From the NCBI GenBank assembly GCA_011330835.1, contig DRPO01000508.1:1-5861 (forward strand): a stretch of DNA of 5,861 nucleotides, in the 5' to 3' direction. Positions 5,155 to 5,861 of this stretch are shown in pieces. Source of the DNA: Gammaproteobacteria bacterium. Its GTDB lineage: Bacteria; Pseudomonadota; Gammaproteobacteria; UWMA-0217. The notes beneath the pieces are model-generated. The model had not been told where the DNA came from. It searched no databases and was given only the letters and a program-made list of their open reading frames with translations. The position numbers and the translations under genes were made by a program. Numbering within the stretch: position 1 is the stretch's first letter; each line of letters starts with the position of its first letter.

Positions 5155-5688
5155 ATGAAAAAAGTATTGCTTACAACCGCTATTGCCGTCGCCACGGGCA
5201 TGAGCTTCTCAGCCGCCGCTGACGACTCACTGAACGGCAGCGCCAACGCCTCTGGCTCCAAGGCGGGCGTATTCACCGAAGGCGCGCTGTCTCCAGTCAC
5301 GCTGACCGACAAGAACTCCTACAACAAGACTATCTCGGGTTCTTTCAATCCCCGGGTTCAGGAAGGCTTCAACGATGTCAACTCCGACAACTTGGTCAAA
5401 GTAGGCAAGGACGGCAACATCCTGTACGCCAACCGCGCGGATCAGGCTGTCGCCACGACGGATCTCGATTCGACCGTCAGCGGCAACAAGGTTTTGGTCA
5501 CCGGTGGTTTTACCGAAGGCGCGCTGTCGCCGATCACCAATGGCGACGCCAGCACCTACAACACCAGCAACACCATCACGGGGTCGTTCTCCGGCGCCTC
5601 CGGCATCGCGATGGTCAGCCAGAACGCCGGGCACGCCACCAGCGTCCAGCAGTCCACTGTTGTTCAATCGAACTTCAAGCTGCAATAA
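5155..5688 (+). CDS. Secreted EGALSP-repeat protein, second paralogue
   Basis: It has exactly the same length (177 residues) as the preceding gene product and aligns along its whole length with a one-residue shift in the signal peptide; nearly half the mature residues look identical by eye. The signal peptide runs M-K-K to A-A-A22, with the mature part starting D-D-S-L-N-G. The two units are clearest here: G38-V-F-T-E-G-A-L-S-P47 and G117-G-F-T-E-G-A-L-S-P126, each followed by T/I-x-G-S-F at 60-64 and 141-145. The end is S-Q-N-A-G-H-A-T-S-V-Q-Q-S-T-V-V-Q-S-N. It has no cysteine, and no enzyme motif or anchor. GAGGA at 8-base spacing precedes the ATG. No terminator separates it from the first gene, and a strong one follows it. 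A structural, adhesive or matrix role is a guess from composition. Confidence 0.85.
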   Translation: MKKVLLTTAIAVATGMSFSAAADDSLNGSANASGSKAGVFTEGALSPVTLTDKNSYNKTISGSFNPRVQEGFNDVNSDNLVKVGKDGNILYANRADQAVATTDLDSTVSGNKVLVTGGFTEGALSPITNGDASTYNTSNTITGSFSGASGIAMVSQNAGHATSVQQSTVVQSNFKLQ

Positions 5689-5706
5689 GAGCGTTCCATG
5701 TTGCAG

Positions 5707-5737
5707 AAAAAGCGGGGCTTGCGCCCCGCTTTTTTTT
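5707..5737. terminator. Strong rho-independent terminator, probably bidirectional
   Basis: AGCGGGGC (5711-5718) pairs perfectly with GCCCCGCT (5723-5730) around TTGC, extended by A/T pairs, and is followed by eight T (5730-5737). The AAAAA before the stem gives a U-run for the other strand. It starts 18 bases after the stop of the second EGALSP gene and also faces the leftward gene at the right edge. Confidence 0.92.
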
Positions 5738-5765
5738 GGGGCCTGTCTCTCCCCGTGTTATCGGG

Positions 5766-5861
5766 TTAACGCTGCCAAAGTATTTTTTGGCTTTCGAGCG
5801 GTATCGCAACGCCCGGGTGATGCGGGATGATGCGAACCGTGAAGTCGTTGAAATCGCGATC
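5766..5861 (-). CDS. 3' end of an alpha-glucan phosphorylase-like gene (partial)
   Basis: On the minus strand an open frame enters from the window edge and ends in TAA after 31 residues: D-R-D-F-N-D-F-T-V-R-I-I-P-H-H-P-G-V-A-I-P-L-E then ending I-L-W-Q-R. The pattern (D/Y)-x-T-V-R-(I/V)-(I/V)-P-x-H-P-x...P-x-E...I-x-W resembles the extreme C-terminus of the maltodextrin/alpha-glucan phosphorylases that carry an N-terminal DUF3417. Such enzymes release glucose-1-phosphate from glycogen or maltodextrin. The call comes from memory of the family end on only 31 residues; another glycan enzyme remains possible. The bidirectional terminator at 5707-5737 would serve as its end. Confidence 0.55.
   Translation of the reverse strand, partial: DRDFNDFTVRIIPHHPGVAIPLESQKILWQR

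Noticed and set aside
1..5861. CRISPR array, tRNA or rRNA
   Set aside because: No regularly spaced direct repeats with unique spacers and no recognisable tRNA or rRNA sequence were seen; the only repeats are the palindromic elements listed.

Overview
The window reads as chromosomal DNA of a fairly GC-rich Gram-negative proteobacterium, most likely gammaproteobacterial. The phosphomannomutase is close to enterobacterial CpsG/ManB from end to end, the lipid-recycling enzymes are of Gram-negative type, and small palindromic intergenic repeats are abundant. The genus cannot be fixed from sequence reading alone.

Left part (1-1667): a REP-like hairpin and a half copy of a palindromic repeat (copy A) precede dgkA (diacylglycerol kinase). 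A full 165-bp copy of that repeat (copy B, 605-769) sits across the 3' end of dgkA and supplies its last 24 codons and its stop. Next comes an AT-richer type II toxin-antitoxin pair, brnT-brnA, then a short decayed piece that looks like the dgkA 3' end, then a second full 165-bp copy (copy C, 1477-1641) in the opposite orientation. The toxin-antitoxin pair therefore lies between inverted copies of a MITE-like element with long terminal inverted repeats and TA ends, an architecture like Neisseria Correia elements or transposase-less passenger cassettes.

Middle (1668-3892): uppP (undecaprenyl-diphosphatase) runs rightward and converges on manB/cpsG (phosphomannomutase), which runs leftward. The gap holds two facing REP/dRS3-like repeats. 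DgkA, UppP and ManB all serve envelope and polysaccharide metabolism: lipid recycling, carrier-lipid recycling, and mannose-1-phosphate supply for GDP-sugars.

Right part (3893-5861): a control region of about 680 bp leads to two tandem paralogous genes, each encoding a 177-residue secreted protein. The region holds a probable manB promoter on the minus strand, two palindromes of identical form TGTAA-N8-TTACA 79 bp apart, and a good match to a sigma-54 (-24/-12) promoter. The two proteins have signal peptides, no cysteine in the mature part, Asn/Ser/Gly/Ala-rich sequence, and an FTEGALSP-type motif twice each. I recognise no named family for them. The pair ends in a strong, probably bidirectional terminator, beyond which the 3' end of a leftward gene resembling an alpha-glucan phosphorylase enters from the right edge.

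The most interesting candidates are the EGALSP protein pair with its apparent enhancer-plus-sigma-54 control region, and the brnTA cassette bracketed by inverted palindromic repeats, one of which has rewritten the C-terminus of DgkA.
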